DNA of 32,692 bases from Bacillota bacterium (lineage in GTDB: Bacteria > Bacillota > Sulfobacillia > Sulfobacillales > Sulfobacillaceae). The notes beneath the pieces were generated by a model that saw only the letters and a list, made by a program, of their open reading frames with translations, was not told where the DNA came from and did no database searches. Made by a program: the position numbers and the translations under genes. This document shows positions 1-9,595 of the stretch, piece by piece. The stretch covers positions 1 through 32,692 of the forward strand of contig JAJYHT010000093.1 in NCBI GenBank assembly GCA_021784595.1. Direction: 5' to 3'. The stretch's first letter is position 1; each line of letters begins with the position of its first letter.

Positions 1-124
1 CAGCCCCACCTGAGATGGCCGATTGTTCTAACACGACTACCTTCCATCCGGCACGCGCCAAATACATCGCCGACGCCAACCCATTGTGACCAGAACCAAT
101 GACTATGACGTCGGCATCATGCAT
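1..124 (-). CDS. FAD-dependent oxidoreductase, N-terminal fragment cut by window edge
   Basis: The minus strand from 124 reads MHDADVIVIGSGHNGLASAM and continues through a dinucleotide-binding beta-alpha-beta fold to VVVLEQSAISGGA at the window edge. The GSGHNG loop followed by an acidic residue at the end of beta-2 (VLEQ) and the GG pair is the FAD-binding start of phytoene-desaturase-like or PYROXD2-like NAD(P)/FAD oxidoreductases. The ATG overlaps the stop of the upstream gene by 8 bases, so the two are probably translationally coupled and this is the next gene of the same operon. Only about 41 residues are visible, so the substrate cannot be inferred. Confidence 0.8.
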   Translation of the reverse strand, partial: MHDADVIVIGSGHNGLASAMYLARAGWKVVVLEQSAISGGA

Positions 125-932
125 CGTCCCGCTCCTCCCCGACATTGGACCACCATCGAATCATTTCTTGTAATAAAGGGCGATAGTCGTCTAGAGCCCA
201 TAATTCATCGGAAAAGATCTCCAGATCATACCATCCCGAGTAGCCAGTCGACTCCACCTGTGCTATGAGATCTGCCAGCGGCGCGACACCGCGGCCCGGC
301 ACGGTGCGATCCGTAAACGAACGCGTAGGATTTCTCCAGTCGGCCAACTGAACACACAAAATGCGGCCCCGCGATCTTTCAATCGCCTCCGGCAATTTGG
401 GATCCCACCAGGTGTTATAAAAGTCCAACATTAAACCCACACTGTCATGGTGAATCTTATCAATAAGATCCAAAGCCTTGTCTACGGTAGGAATAATGCT
501 CCACTGCGTCATATCCATCGGGTGCAAGGCTTCTAAAGCCAGTTTGATGTGGCGCTTATGGGCTTCTACAGCCAACTCCTGCAAGCCATCGACCACTCGC
601 TGGTCCGCCTCTTTCATCGTCAGATCCCCTATCGGTCCACTGATCACCAAGACAATGTCAGATCCCACGTGTTCGGCGGTCTGTAAGGCCTGCATCCCAT
701 CTTGGATTGCAGCATCAACCCCTAAGGTAAACTGGCCCGTAAAACAAAGGTTGGTGACGGTCATTGCCCGCGACATCAATTGTCGACGATATTCCAACAG
801 ATCGATGTCTTGGAGTTTGCTGCGCCAGAGACCGATGCCTTGGATACCCATCTGGGCATACTCTTGGAGATCTTTCCCAGCCGACCACTGGGCGGAAGTA
901 ATGGCACTGATGCCGAGACGTTTGAGGTCCAT
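117..932 (-). CDS. Sugar phosphate isomerase/epimerase-like TIM-barrel protein
   Basis: A 271-residue protein that reads as a member of the xylose-isomerase-like/AP endonuclease 2 TIM-barrel family (hydroxypyruvate isomerase, IolE and related proteins). Typical segments are the early KRLGISAITSAQW strand, LALEALHPMDMT in the middle (a metal-ligand glutamate is usual here), VGLMLDFYNTWWDP with the conserved metal-binding Asp, and WYDLEIFSDELW near the end with the last conserved Glu. These usually bind a divalent metal and isomerise or epimerise keto-sugars or small hydroxy-acids. An AGGAGG lies about 15 bases before the ATG, slightly far, but an in-frame stop just upstream excludes an earlier start. 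Its place near the end of a catabolic operon suggests a late step on a ring-derived product; the reaction is unknown. Confidence 0.8.
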   Translation of the reverse strand: MDLKRLGISAITSAQWSAGKDLQEYAQMGIQGIGLWRSKLQDIDLLEYRRQLMSRAMTVTNLCFTGQFTLGVDAAIQDGMQALQTAEHVGSDIVLVISGPIGDLTMKEADQRVVDGLQELAVEAHKRHIKLALEALHPMDMTQWSIIPTVDKALDLIDKIHHDSVGLMLDFYNTWWDPKLPEAIERSRGRILCVQLADWRNPTRSFTDRTVPGRGVAPLADLIAQVESTGYSGWYDLEIFSDELWALDDYRPLLQEMIRWWSNVGEERDDA

Positions 933-955
933 GGTTCAGGAACATCTCCTCCTAT

Positions 956-1411
956 TTAATGGCTGTATAGAGCCTCAATAGCCGCTTGAATGGCAGCCAC
1001 AATCGCATCAAAATTTCGTTTGGCTAAGGGGCGTAAAAGACCCGATCCCACGCTAGCCAACACTCCGCTAATCATCGCGTCGCTCGACCACATCACAAGC
1101 GTGCCCTCGGCTTGCCGCTGCAGCTCAAACGCCAAGGTCATGTCCACACGACTTCCCAAGCCCTGAGCAGCAACCCGCACATTCAAATGATCTGCATCCT
1201 CTTGAGGTAGGATGGTGAGCGTGGTGGGCATGGTCCCCTTAATATGGGAGACGCCAATCAACATATCCACCACCGCAGACTCCGGGCCCGTCACCCGATA
1301 GCCCTTAGAATCAGACCAAGTTTTGCCCATGAACTCGGGACTAGTTACCAACGCCAAAACTTCTTCCTGGCTAGACCGCACTGCAAACGAACCGCTCTCC
1401 GTCATTTTCAT
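956..1411 (-). CDS. CoxG/SRPBCC-family protein (CO dehydrogenase subunit G-like)
   Basis: A 151-residue protein of the SRPBCC (START-like) fold, CoxG subfamily. The opening ESGSFAVRSSQEEVLALVTSP matches the family start (a beta strand, then a helix in which substrate or membrane contacts form), and the C-terminal helix is LAKRNFDAIVAAIQAAIEAL. CoxG proteins accompany CoxLMS-type molybdenum hydroxylases and have been linked to membrane anchoring or maturation of the enzyme. Here it sits three genes downstream of the Mo subunit, in the same operon. The ribosome binding site AGGAGG is 8 bases before the ATG. Its presence does not make the hydroxylase a CO dehydrogenase, since CoxG accompanies many related enzymes. 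Confidence 0.82.
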   Translation of the reverse strand: MKMTESGSFAVRSSQEEVLALVTSPEFMGKTWSDSKGYRVTGPESAVVDMLIGVSHIKGTMPTTLTILPQEDADHLNVRVAAQGLGSRVDMTLAFELQRQAEGTLVMWSSDAMISGVLASVGSGLLRPLAKRNFDAIVAAIQAAIEALYSH

Positions 1412-1423
1412 TGAATATTCCTC

Positions 1424-3085
1424 CTATAAGGTGGCTGTCATGGGATGGACGCTGTCCGGCTCCGGACAGCCCGCGTTGTTTAAGAGTTGTTGTCGATAAA
1501 TGGCAGGAAGCTTCGTGGCATCTTTCTCCGCAATAATCGCTGCCACATGCCCATCAGGGCGTATCAAGTAAATCGAACCCGGCTGAGCGGCTATCCGCTT
1601 GGCTAGCCGACCGCCTTTGTCATACAGTGCGTGACTGCGCAAATGGGTGTCAAAGGCCGCATCGAACCGCGTTAAGAGCCACTTATGCACTCCTTCGATG
1701 CGCTGCCCCAAATCGGGACGGGTCCGAACATCCTGCACATAAAGCGCTAAGAAACCGTCGTCAAAAAAGTCATGGAGCCTGGCTGTCACACCCTGGGGAT
1801 CCAAAACCTCACCATCAGGAATACGATCTCCCACCTCAACCGGGGGACGCACAAAGTGACGGGCCGTTTTCCATTGCATGAACACAGACTGTTTTTGAGG
1901 TTTGGGTTTATACGTGGTGCCCAACAGAGAGCGCACATGCGCAGCCTGCCATTGCAAGCCCTCGGCTTTGTCCATCCATCCCAACACGATGTTGCGCACA
2001 GTTCGTTTGATAGGGCTTTTCATGCGCATCACATCCCGATTGCGATCCGCCTGGTTCCGCGCGTTGAAACGTGCAATGGGGGCACGCTCCTGTTCATACG
2101 TGTGCAATAACTCTGGACCTGCCCAGCCTTGCAGAACCCACGCCAGCTTCCACACCAAATTATTAGCATCTTGAATCCCCGTGTTCAGGCCTAAGCCACC
2201 TACCGGAGTAATGAGATGAGCCGCATCTCCTAGCAGAAAGATCCGGCCATCTTGCCATTTTGTCGCTGTCCGGTGATGGACATTGTAAATTCCCATGTCA
2301 ATCAGCTCAATGGGCAGCGAGGGGTTCTTAACCACACGACGAATCTTGTCTATCACTACCGAAGCGACCGGTTCGTCAGCATCCGGCAAAATGGGGATGA
2401 GAAATCGCCAAAACCAGGGCTGTCGTACGAAGATAACCCATTCATCGGGATCAAATACATAAGACAAGTAGGTTAACTGACGGCCCGCACGCCGATCCAA
2501 ATCGACCTTGAAATCTGCCACCAAAAATCGTTCCGGATGCGTCACTCCCTCCATCTCGATGCCCAGTTGATGGCGAATTACACTTCGTCCCCCGTCACAT
2601 GCCAGCACATATTGTGCCTCAATACTTTGATGTCCCAGAGCAGTTTCAAATTTCAACACACATTTGTCGCCCGTTTGTTCCACCGATTGCAACCGGTGAT
2701 TAAAGTTTAGTTCCCCAATCTTGCTCTGCGTGATCTTTTCCGCCATGATGGCTTCGAGGTCGCTCTGAGGCAAATTCAAAATGAAGGGGTAAAGGCTTTC
2801 GTCAGACATCGGATGCATCAGCATCCTCATCAAAACCCGATCACTTACCCGATCAATGAAATGCACTTCGTCAAATCGCAAGCCTTCGCGTAAGACGCCC
2901 TGAATCACACCTTGTTGTTTCAATATTTCTAAAGATCGGGGCAAGATAGTGCCAGCCTTTGGCTTGGACGACAACGTCGGATCTTCCTCAAATATCTTAT
3001 AGGGAATTCCAAATCGTTCAAATTCCAGTCCAGCGGCCAATCCTATAGGCCCCCCACCAACTATGGCCACAGGAATCCGTTCCAT
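1424..3085 (-). CDS. FAD-dependent aromatic monooxygenase (PheA/TfdB/MhpA-type)
   Basis: A 553-residue class A flavoprotein hydroxylase. It has the N-terminal FAD motif IVGGGPIGLAAGLEFERFG (residues 8-26), an acidic residue at the end of beta-2 (FEEDP), the DG motif VLACDGGRSVIRH around 164-165 that contacts both FAD and NAD(P)H, and the GD motif RIFLLGDAAHLITPVGG around 286-287. The length and the thioredoxin-like C-terminal region after about residue 400 match phenol, dichlorophenol and 3-(3-hydroxyphenyl)propionate hydroxylases. Such enzymes use NAD(P)H and O2 to hydroxylate an already hydroxylated ring. Downstream of a molybdenum hydroxylase it would plausibly act on the lactam or hydroxyl product. 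It follows the SDR gene by 18 bases. Confidence 0.88.
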   Translation of the reverse strand: MERIPVAIVGGGPIGLAAGLEFERFGIPYKIFEEDPTLSSKPKAGTILPRSLEILKQQGVIQGVLREGLRFDEVHFIDRVSDRVLMRMLMHPMSDESLYPFILNLPQSDLEAIMAEKITQSKIGELNFNHRLQSVEQTGDKCVLKFETALGHQSIEAQYVLACDGGRSVIRHQLGIEMEGVTHPERFLVADFKVDLDRRAGRQLTYLSYVFDPDEWVIFVRQPWFWRFLIPILPDADEPVASVVIDKIRRVVKNPSLPIELIDMGIYNVHHRTATKWQDGRIFLLGDAAHLITPVGGLGLNTGIQDANNLVWKLAWVLQGWAGPELLHTYEQERAPIARFNARNQADRNRDVMRMKSPIKRTVRNIVLGWMDKAEGLQWQAAHVRSLLGTTYKPKPQKQSVFMQWKTARHFVRPPVEVGDRIPDGEVLDPQGVTARLHDFFDDGFLALYVQDVRTRPDLGQRIEGVHKWLLTRFDAAFDTHLRSHALYDKGGRLAKRIAAQPGSIYLIRPDGHVAAIIAEKDATKLPAIYRQQLLNNAGCPEPDSVHPMTATL

Positions 3086-3103
3086 GATGTGTCGCCTCCT
3101 GAT

Positions 3104-3844
3104 TCATGCTTGTTGCGGATGAATAATCAAATCCCGGCTTAAGAGAGCTCCTGTAAGGGATTGCGAAGCGTCGGAAATGAGGAACATTAAGAGGGGCACC
3201 ACTTCGTCGACGGTTCCTACCCCTCCGCCTCTCACACGAAAGAACTCTTGCTCATCTTCGGAGTTGGGACCGGTGAACAAATCCGTGTCCGTAATCCCAG
3301 GAGCGATAATGTTGGCGCGGACTCCAAAAGGCAGGGTTTCCTTGGCAATGGATTTAATCAATGCCACCAACGCGGCTTTGGTCGTAGCATATGCCGAAGC
3401 CTTGGCCCATCCCGTGGTGGCCAGTCCCGAAGAAAAGGTGACGATGGACCCGTACCGGCGTTCGGTCATATGGGGAATCAGGACTTGCGCGGCATAAAAC
3501 AAACTGTTGAGATTAACATCCATGACCCGCAGCCATGTCTCAGCGCTCATTTCTTGGATCAAGAGCCGCGGTTGCATAGCGGCTGCTTGAACAAAACTAT
3601 CAATGTGCCCATGTTCTGCGATAATCCTTTGTAAAAAATCTTGCAATCCAGGACCATCGCCGACATCCAATCTTTCCACTTGAATACGGTCAGTGTGGGC
3701 AGCCAACGTGGGGTTGGGGGCGATATCCGCAGATATCGCCCGCCCCCCTGCCTGGGCCACCTCTTGACAGAGTCCCGCGCCAATGCCATGCCCGCCGCCG
3801 GCCACGACCACCACTCGATCTCGAAAATCGTATTGCACCTTCAC
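3104..3844 (-). CDS. SDR-family NAD(P)-dependent oxidoreductase
   Basis: A 246-residue classical short-chain dehydrogenase. The cofactor loop is VAGGGHGIG (residues 14-22), the adenine-binding LDVGD is around 60, the structural Asn is in VNLNSLFY (about 111), and the catalytic set is Ser139 in FSSG with Tyr152 and Lys156 in AYATTKAALV. The C-terminal IIAPGITDTDLF is also typical. SDRs oxidise or reduce alcohols and ketones and, in aromatic pathways, dehydrogenate cis-dihydrodiols. The substrate here is unknown. It lies 12 bases downstream of the Mo-subunit gene and upstream of the flavin monooxygenase, with a GGAGGGG-like ribosome binding site just before the ATG. Confidence 0.9.
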   Translation of the reverse strand: MKVQYDFRDRVVVVAGGGHGIGAGLCQEVAQAGGRAISADIAPNPTLAAHTDRIQVERLDVGDGPGLQDFLQRIIAEHGHIDSFVQAAAMQPRLLIQEMSAETWLRVMDVNLNSLFYAAQVLIPHMTERRYGSIVTFSSGLATTGWAKASAYATTKAALVALIKSIAKETLPFGVRANIIAPGITDTDLFTGPNSEDEQEFFRVRGGGVGTVDEVVPLLMFLISDASQSLTGALLSRDLIIHPQQA

Positions 3845-3856
3845 GCTAGCCCCTCC

Positions 3857-6325
3857 TTACAGACCGTGTCCCGACTCTTCCACACTAACCCCTTGGCGGC
3901 TCTTTTCGGCATTTTGCAAAAGCCAATAGACGCGCTCCGATGGATTGTAGGAATCCTTGATAATGGCGCCACTTTTTTGCCGCATCACATCTTGCAGCGC
4001 GCTGCAAATGGCATGGAGCGGCGCGCCACCCCCCTCTCCCATTCCTTTGGCGCCGTTAGGACTAAAAGGCGAAGGAGATTCGATGGCAGCGGTCTTCATC
4101 ATCGGAACATCGATCGCTGTGACCGCCTTATACCCGTAGAAGTTGCTGGTCAGAAGCTGCCCTTCTTCGTCATATTCCAGGGCTTCGTATAACGCGGCCC
4201 CGATGCCCAGCCCAGCCGCACCATGCACCTGTCCTTCAACGATCTGGGGATGAATCAAACGGCCTGAATCATCGACCGCTGCGTAGTCCAAAATGGTTGT
4301 CTGTCCGGTTTCTTCATCCACTTCGACCACCGAGGCGTGAATTTGAGTGGAATACGTCAGGGTAAGGTTTCCGAATTTCTTCTCCACATCCGGCACTTTA
4401 AACGGAGGCCGGTACGTATAGGTGCAATTCAGCGAGACGTCTAATCCGGGCGGCATCGTCGCGTTATTGGCAAATACGATATTGGCCAGCCCAATAAAGG
4501 GAATGGCACGCTCCTCCTGACCCTGCACGAAGGCCGAGCCGTCACGCAACGCAATTTCGGATTCATCTGCTTGCAGCACTCCAGCTGCCAACTGGACAAT
4601 TTCCCGGCGCAATTTTTCGGCCGCTCCTTGCACCGCGCCTAATCCGGTGACGGCGAATTGACTGGCATAAGTTCCTGAGAATCCCGTATATACGTTGCGT
4701 GCATTATCATGACCAATCAACACGCGAACCTGGTCGGGGTGAAGGCCTAAAATATCTGAAACCACTTGGGCTGCCGTAGTCTCGTGTCCCTGGCCTTGCG
4801 GTGTGGTGCCTATGGTGACCACCACCTCACCATACAAGTCGAGCTTCACATTAGAGACCTCGCCGTTGCCGGAAAAGGGTAACTGGGGATTAATGATGCG
4901 AGCTTGGCCAAAGTTGTTCGTCCCCGAATCCAATGTAGAGCCGATGCCAATACCTATAATTTTGCCGGTTCCGCGTGCCGTTTGTTGCCGTTCCCGCCAT
5001 TTTGGATAGTCAATTAATTCCAAGGCCATATCCAAACATCTTGGGTAATCACCGGAATCGTACACACACCCATTAGGTGTCTCATAGGGCATTTGTTCAG
5101 GTAAAATGTAATTTTGCTTGCGCACGGCGACAGGGTCTAAATGTAATTCTTGGGCCACAATATCTACCACCCGCTCTACCATCCACATGTGCTGCAAACG
5201 CGAATAGCCGCGGTTGGGACCGACCGGGCATTTGTTGGTCACTACCTGCGTAAAATCAATCCGCACATCGCGAAAACGGTAAACATTGGGCACGACTTGT
5301 GACCAAATCACTGACCCTAACGGCTCATAGCGCGGAAATGCTCCGGCATCATCAATCGCCGCGGCAGATATTCCCAATATGGTGCCATCTGCCATCACCG
5401 GTACGACGATATCCGAAAAGGTTCTTTCGTTCCCATGTGACCCGCCCAAAATGTGATCGGTCCGATATTCAGTCCATTTGACGGGTCGCCCTGATTTTTT
5501 GGCCAGGATGGCGCAAATGGTGAGATAGACATAGGTTGTAATCTTATTCCCAAATGACCCCCCAATGTCTTGGGTTACAAAGTGAAGGCGGTCAGTTGGA
5601 ATGCCTAAGGCCGGTCCCATAAACATGGCGGCGAACTGGGGCATCGTGTTGTTGCACCAAAAGGTGTACTCTCCTGATCCCGGGTAATATTCGACTACGG
5701 CAGCATTACACTCGATAGGGGTGCTGGTAAATCGATGAAAATGAAGACGGTCAATTTTCACGACTTTGTCAGCCTTTGCAATAGACCCTTCAATGTCACC
5801 CCAATCGTAGACACCGTGCCACACCACATTGGTGCCCGCCTCTTCATGAACCAGCGGAGCACCAGCCTGCAAAGCAGCTTGGCCATCTACCACGGCAGGC
5901 AACGGTTCGTAATCTATTTCAATAAGGTCAGCGGCATCACGCCCCAACTCTTCCGTTTCCGCCAAAATTGCTACGACTGGCTCTCCCATGAAATGCACCT
6001 TGCCGACCGCCAGACAATAGTCTTCCATCAAACCGCCGGGGGGTGGGGCAATTTCCATGAAAGGTTTTTGCAAAACGGCCACTTCTTCTCCAGTCAAAAT
6101 GTAGATGACTCCAGGCGCCTCATTAGCAACGCTTACATCAATGGAACGGATGCGGGCATGGCCATAGGGAGACCGCAATAAGTAGACATGGGCTTCGTTA
6201 TGCCGGCGGATGTCATCAGCAAACCGCCCTTGACCCTTTAAGAGCCTATCGTCTTCTTTACGGGGTATGCTTTTGCCGGTCCAACGGATGGTATCCGTCT
6301 TGTTGTCGGTGAACACCGTGCTCAT
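3857..6325 (-). CDS. Molybdenum hydroxylase large (Mo-cofactor-binding) subunit, xanthine/CO dehydrogenase family
   Basis: An 822-residue large subunit of the xanthine oxidase family, covering both Ald_Xan_dh_C domains. Visible motifs are the Mo-cofactor loop [10 protein letters not shown] (252-261), the loop [11 protein letters not shown] (366-376), GQGHET with its conserved glutamine, and the catalytic-glutamate motif KGMGEGGG (Glu764). The subunit would hydroxylate a carbon with water-derived oxygen, passing electrons through the 2Fe-2S and FAD subunits encoded just upstream. The loop at 366-376 is neither AYRCSFR (form I CO dehydrogenase) nor AYRGAGR (form II), which argues against CO as substrate. 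The ATG overlaps the stop of the small-subunit gene (ATGA), and AAGGAG lies 10 bases upstream. Together with the catabolic neighbours, an N-heterocycle hydroxylase role is inferred. Confidence 0.9.
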   Translation of the reverse strand: MSTVFTDNKTDTIRWTGKSIPRKEDDRLLKGQGRFADDIRRHNEAHVYLLRSPYGHARIRSIDVSVANEAPGVIYILTGEEVAVLQKPFMEIAPPPGGLMEDYCLAVGKVHFMGEPVVAILAETEELGRDAADLIEIDYEPLPAVVDGQAALQAGAPLVHEEAGTNVVWHGVYDWGDIEGSIAKADKVVKIDRLHFHRFTSTPIECNAAVVEYYPGSGEYTFWCNNTMPQFAAMFMGPALGIPTDRLHFVTQDIGGSFGNKITTYVYLTICAILAKKSGRPVKWTEYRTDHILGGSHGNERTFSDIVVPVMADGTILGISAAAIDDAGAFPRYEPLGSVIWSQVVPNVYRFRDVRIDFTQVVTNKCPVGPNRGYSRLQHMWMVERVVDIVAQELHLDPVAVRKQNYILPEQMPYETPNGCVYDSGDYPRCLDMALELIDYPKWRERQQTARGTGKIIGIGIGSTLDSGTNNFGQARIINPQLPFSGNGEVSNVKLDLYGEVVVTIGTTPQGQGHETTAAQVVSDILGLHPDQVRVLIGHDNARNVYTGFSGTYASQFAVTGLGAVQGAAEKLRREIVQLAAGVLQADESEIALRDGSAFVQGQEERAIPFIGLANIVFANNATMPPGLDVSLNCTYTYRPPFKVPDVEKKFGNLTLTYSTQIHASVVEVDEETGQTTILDYAAVDDSGRLIHPQIVEGQVHGAAGLGIGAALYEALEYDEEGQLLTSNFYGYKAVTAIDVPMMKTAAIESPSPFSPNGAKGMGEGGGAPLHAICSALQDVMRQKSGAIIKDSYNPSERVYWLLQNAEKSRQGVSVEESGHGL

Positions 6326-6831
6326 TTTACCAAGTCTCCTTTCTCAGCTGAGTCCGCCGCGATATTTTGGATGGCGCGAACGATATTGACATACCCAGTG
6401 CAACGGCACAAATTGCCTTTAATTCCACGCCGGATTTCTTCCTCGGTGGGGTTGGGATTGTGCTCGAGAAGATATTTTGAAGCCAACATCAGGCCCGGCG
6501 TGCAAAATCCGCATTGGAGCGCATGAGCATCCGAAAACGCTTGCTGAAGGGGACTGAGCGAACCGTCAGGCTCCGCTAGTCCTTCGACGGTCTCTATTTG
6601 CGCCCCATCGGCCTGCACTGCAAGCATCATGCATGACTTAATCAGCTTGCCATTGGCTATCACCGTACACGATCCGCAATGGCCAGTGTCGCAACCAAAG
6701 TGAGTGCCGGTTAGGTTCAAATTTTCCCGAAGAAAATGGACCAACAGAGTCCGCGCAGCCACGTCACGCTGGTAGGTGGTTCCATTGACGGTCACCGCAA
6801 CAGAACGACTGACGCTAGGTGTATTACTCAC
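6322..6831 (-). CDS. Molybdenum hydroxylase small subunit, (2Fe-2S)-binding (CoxS/CutS-like)
   Basis: A 169-residue iron-sulfur subunit with two 2Fe-2S domains. The plant-ferredoxin-type cluster is ligated by Cys47, Cys52, Cys55 and Cys67 ([10 protein letters not shown], then SC). The helical domain carries Cys107, Cys110, Cys142 and Cys144 (CGFCTPG and CRCTGY). This is the standard electron-transfer subunit of CoxLMS-type hydroxylases, linking the Mo centre to FAD. The chosen start is a GTG with AGGAGGGG just upstream; it overlaps the end of the FAD-subunit gene by 8 bases, and the stop overlaps the next start (ATGA), so the three subunits are tightly coupled. All eight ligands are present, so the subunit looks functional. 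Confidence 0.95.
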   Translation of the reverse strand: MSNTPSVSRSVAVTVNGTTYQRDVAARTLLVHFLRENLNLTGTHFGCDTGHCGSCTVIANGKLIKSCMMLAVQADGAQIETVEGLAEPDGSLSPLQQAFSDAHALQCGFCTPGLMLASKYLLEHNPNPTEEEIRRGIKGNLCRCTGYVNIVRAIQNIAADSAEKGDLVK

Positions 6832-7708
6832 GATATCCCCTCCTTACTTGTTCTAGTGCCATTTTAAGAGCACGTCGGGCTAAAACCGGAACCATCCGCC
6901 GCCGGTATAAACCAGAGGCATGCACATCGCTGGGAGGCTCCAAAGAACTCATATCAAACGTTGCCACCGCACCTGCCAAATCAGAAAACTGCCCCGTTTG
7001 GCCGTGCACAAAGTCTTCCACCGAAGTCATGCGAAGCGGTTGCGGAGCCACTCCGGTTGCCACAACACGCACCGCTGTCAGTGTACCTGGCTCGTCTAAT
7101 TCCACATGAGCCGTAACCGTCACTGCGTTCAACACATCAGTGCCCCCCACCGACAGGGGAACAAACGCGTCGCCATAAGGGCGTTTGGGCTTGGGTATAC
7201 GGATCCCCGCCAATATCTGTCCTGATGCCAATGCCGTTTGGTAATAGCCCACGAAAAACTCTTCAGCACTCATTTCGCGCATTCCATCGGATCCATAGAC
7301 CTGCATTGTGGCCCCCATGGCGGTCAAAAGCGGAGGGAAATGACATGTCGGATCGTTATAGCAGCAATTGCCTCCGATGGTGCCACGATTGCGCACTTGT
7401 TGATCTGCAATCCTAAAAGCGGTCTCGGCCAATATGGGCCGACTGACCATGACAACGGGGGAATGAATGATATCATCATAGGTCGTTGCAGCCCCAATGC
7501 TTATAAATTCAGCGCTATCCCGGATTTGCTTCAGCTCTTCCAAGGCCGAAATGTCCACCAGCGTTGAATACGCACCGATACGCATTTTCAGTACGTTAAT
7601 CAGGCTTTGTCCGCCAGCCAGTATGCCTGCCTCGGGGTAGCTGTTCAAAAGAGCAACGGCTTCATCTATGGAGTGTGGTCGCACATAGGAAATTTCCTTC
7701 AGCAACAT
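6824..7708 (-). CDS. Molybdenum hydroxylase FAD-binding subunit (CoxM/CutM-like)
   Basis: A 294-residue FAD subunit of the CoxM type. The two FAD loops are present: [13 protein letters not shown] near residue 33 and [12 protein letters not shown] around 114. The CO-dehydrogenase C-terminal domain follows. I place the start at the ATG at 7708, because GAGGTGA lies 7 bases before it; a TTG six bases upstream is too close to that site. The gap to the upstream hydrolase stop is only 6 bases. The second loop has an unusual Cys-Cys after GGN, where homologues usually have small residues. It passes electrons from the Fe-S centres to NAD or another acceptor. Confidence 0.92.
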   Translation of the reverse strand: MLLKEISYVRPHSIDEAVALLNSYPEAGILAGGQSLINVLKMRIGAYSTLVDISALEELKQIRDSAEFISIGAATTYDDIIHSPVVMVSRPILAETAFRIADQQVRNRGTIGGNCCYNDPTCHFPPLLTAMGATMQVYGSDGMREMSAEEFFVGYYQTALASGQILAGIRIPKPKRPYGDAFVPLSVGGTDVLNAVTVTAHVELDEPGTLTAVRVVATGVAPQPLRMTSVEDFVHGQTGQFSDLAGAVATFDMSSLEPPSDVHASGLYRRRMVPVLARRALKMALEQVRRGYRE

Positions 7709-7714
7709 CCTCAA

Positions 7715-8617
7715 TCACCTCATTTCTTTTTGATCAGAGCCGACTACGTTAACCAGTTGTCCTAATTTATCGCTGGCTACCACCATGGTGTCGCCTGGTT
7801 GTAGGTAAACCGGTGGTGTGCGCCCAAACCCCACACCATCGGGTGTCCCAGTCAAAAGAATATCGCCCGGCAATAGCGTCATGGCTTGGGACAAATCGTG
7901 AATCAAACGGGGTATGCTAAAGATTAGTTGCGTCAGCCGGGCTTCTTGCCGTATTTCCCCATTGATGTTGCATCGGATGGTCAGGTCTTGTACGGCCGAA
8001 ATCTCATCTTTGGTCACAATGGCCGGTCCTAACGGGCAGGATCCATCCATCGACTTGCCCTTAAGCCATTGACCACCATGTCTGCGTTGCACATCGCGGG
8101 CTGATACGTCATTAGCCAAGGTGTAGCCAAATACATAGGACATGGCGTCCTGTTCCGTGATGTTAATGCCACTGCGGCCGATAATAACGGCTACTTCTGC
8201 CTCATAATCCCAGAGCTCACTGAATCCCGAGTCATAGGGAATTGGCACATGGGGTCCGATGACAGCGCGTGTACTCTTGGTAAAGAACGTCGGATATTGA
8301 GGCAGTTCGACCTCTTGACTGCCGCGGCGTCCAACGCCTTCTTTGAAGTGCTTCAGATAATTCCATCCGACACAGTAGACACTGCGGATGGGGTCGGGAA
8401 TCGGCGCCATGATAGAGACCTCGTCGAGATTTAGATCGGCCGAGTTTTCCTCAATGTGCCTTGCAATAATCTCCAGTGCCGGGTCCCCGCCGCGAATCAC
8501 GTCCAGTACGCTGGCAAATAAGGGCGTGATGTCCCATGCTTTTGAATCGCCTATTTCCGCATTAGACGCCGCAACGCGGACAGAACCTGTAGTAGTGCTA
8601 ATCGTATAGAGTTTCAC
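7715..8617 (-). CDS. Fumarylacetoacetate hydrolase (FAH) family protein
   Basis: A protein of about 301 residues with the FAH fold. Conserved segments are YCVGWNYLKH, FTKSTRAVIGP, the metal-ligand glutamates in ELWDYEAEVAVIIG, YTLANDVSARDVQ, and KGKSMDGSCPLGPAI. Family members hydrolyse C-C bonds of acylpyruvates or decarboxylate/hydrate oxo-acids such as fumarylpyruvate or 2-oxohept-3-enedioate, using Mg or Mn. I prefer the GTG at 8617, with AGAGG 8 bases upstream; an ATG at 8641 would add eight residues and lacks a good ribosome site. Either way the start overlaps the end of the amidohydrolase gene (20 or 44 bases). It is the likely cleavage enzyme of the pathway. Confidence 0.87.
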   Translation of the reverse strand: MKLYTISTTTGSVRVAASNAEIGDSKAWDITPLFASVLDVIRGGDPALEIIARHIEENSADLNLDEVSIMAPIPDPIRSVYCVGWNYLKHFKEGVGRRGSQEVELPQYPTFFTKSTRAVIGPHVPIPYDSGFSELWDYEAEVAVIIGRSGINITEQDAMSYVFGYTLANDVSARDVQRRHGGQWLKGKSMDGSCPLGPAIVTKDEISAVQDLTIRCNINGEIRQEARLTQLIFSIPRLIHDLSQAMTLLPGDILLTGTPDGVGFGRTPPVYLQPGDTMVVASDKLGQLVNVVGSDQKEMR

Positions 8618-9575
8618 TATGTGTGCCTCTTTTCGTATCATTCACCCGAAGCAATCGGTCCCCTGCGGGCATAACATCAGACAAGGGGGATCTGATCTGG
8701 CTAGGTGTCTCAAAGACTTCCGACATGCCCATGGGAAAAGGGTAATCAGATCCTGCCACCACATGATGCGGCGCCGCGTGCTCCAAGAGGAGGCGAAGAG
8801 CCCCCGCATCGTGGGTCAAACAGTCAAACCATAGTTTTTGAAATATTTCCCGAGGTGCAGGAAGACCTCGGTCAATACCTGGCCTTTGGGTTTCATATCC
8901 CCACTGCCAGCGACCCAATAATGCGGCAGCACCGCCGCCGCCATGGCTGATGCACCATCGAGTCTGCGCAAACCGAATAGGTAAGCCGGAGAACAACAGG
9001 CGTGCCACACACCAGGTGTCTTCATATGGATATCCCAACAAGTTCGACAAGTAATAGGGGCCGAGGCGGCTATCGGGCGCATCAACAGCATGGACAAAAC
9101 ACACTTGACGGTACTCTTCGAAAATTTCCCAGAAACCCAAAAACGGGGGTTCCTCTAGCCCGTGCCCGTTGATGCTCGTGCCGGCCACCACGCCCAACCA
9201 ATCTGGTCCGGCATGGCGTTTCCACTCCTGGGCAGCCAGGTCTGGATACTGCAAGGGCACTAGCAGAAATCCGCGGTAACGGCCCGCACTAGACCCAATT
9301 ATCTGTTGGATGCCCCCATTTACGAGACGGCTCCATTCCTTGGCATCCTCTCGAGACAACTGATAGCGGAAAAGACCTGGAGGCACCGACAGGACGAGAT
9401 TCAGTCCAGACCTAAGACTATAGTTCTTTAACGCATCCAAATCAGTCAATGTGCGATATGGCATTCGATGGCCATCAATGCTCAATTGCCCTTCGAAAAG
9501 GTTCATCCCCAATCGACCTTCCTGCGCCGCGTCTAATACGGCAGGCGGTATCACATGCGCATGAAGATCCCACAC
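8598..9575 (-). CDS. Amidohydrolase-2 (ACMSD-like) family metal-dependent hydrolase or decarboxylase
   Basis: A 325-residue TIM-barrel amidohydrolase. The N-terminal metal motif is DLHAHVIPP (His5 and His7), with further ligands expected at FVHAVDAPD (middle), SHGGGGAAALLGRW, and the Asp in GSDYPFPMG. This layout matches the ACMSD/4-oxalomesaconate hydratase branch, which often decarboxylates aromatic or semialdehyde acids with Zn or Mn. In the operon it lies between RidA and the FAH-family enzyme, so a decarboxylation or ring-opening step is plausible. No substrate can be assigned. The N-terminus begins directly at the metal motif, as is common in this branch. Confidence 0.85.
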   Translation of the reverse strand: MWDLHAHVIPPAVLDAAQEGRLGMNLFEGQLSIDGHRMPYRTLTDLDALKNYSLRSGLNLVLSVPPGLFRYQLSREDAKEWSRLVNGGIQQIIGSSAGRYRGFLLVPLQYPDLAAQEWKRHAGPDWLGVVAGTSINGHGLEEPPFLGFWEIFEEYRQVCFVHAVDAPDSRLGPYYLSNLLGYPYEDTWCVARLLFSGLPIRFAQTRWCISHGGGGAAALLGRWQWGYETQRPGIDRGLPAPREIFQKLWFDCLTHDAGALRLLLEHAAPHHVVAGSDYPFPMGMSEVFETPSQIRSPLSDVMPAGDRLLRVNDTKRGTHSETLYD

Positions 9576-9595
9576 AGGCCTCGCACCTCTTCCGT

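Noticed and set aside
3857-7708. Aerobic carbon-monoxide dehydrogenase (CoxLSM)
   Set aside because: Subunit types fit, but the large-subunit loop [11 protein letters not shown] is not a CO dehydrogenase loop, and the neighbours are aromatic-degradation enzymes.
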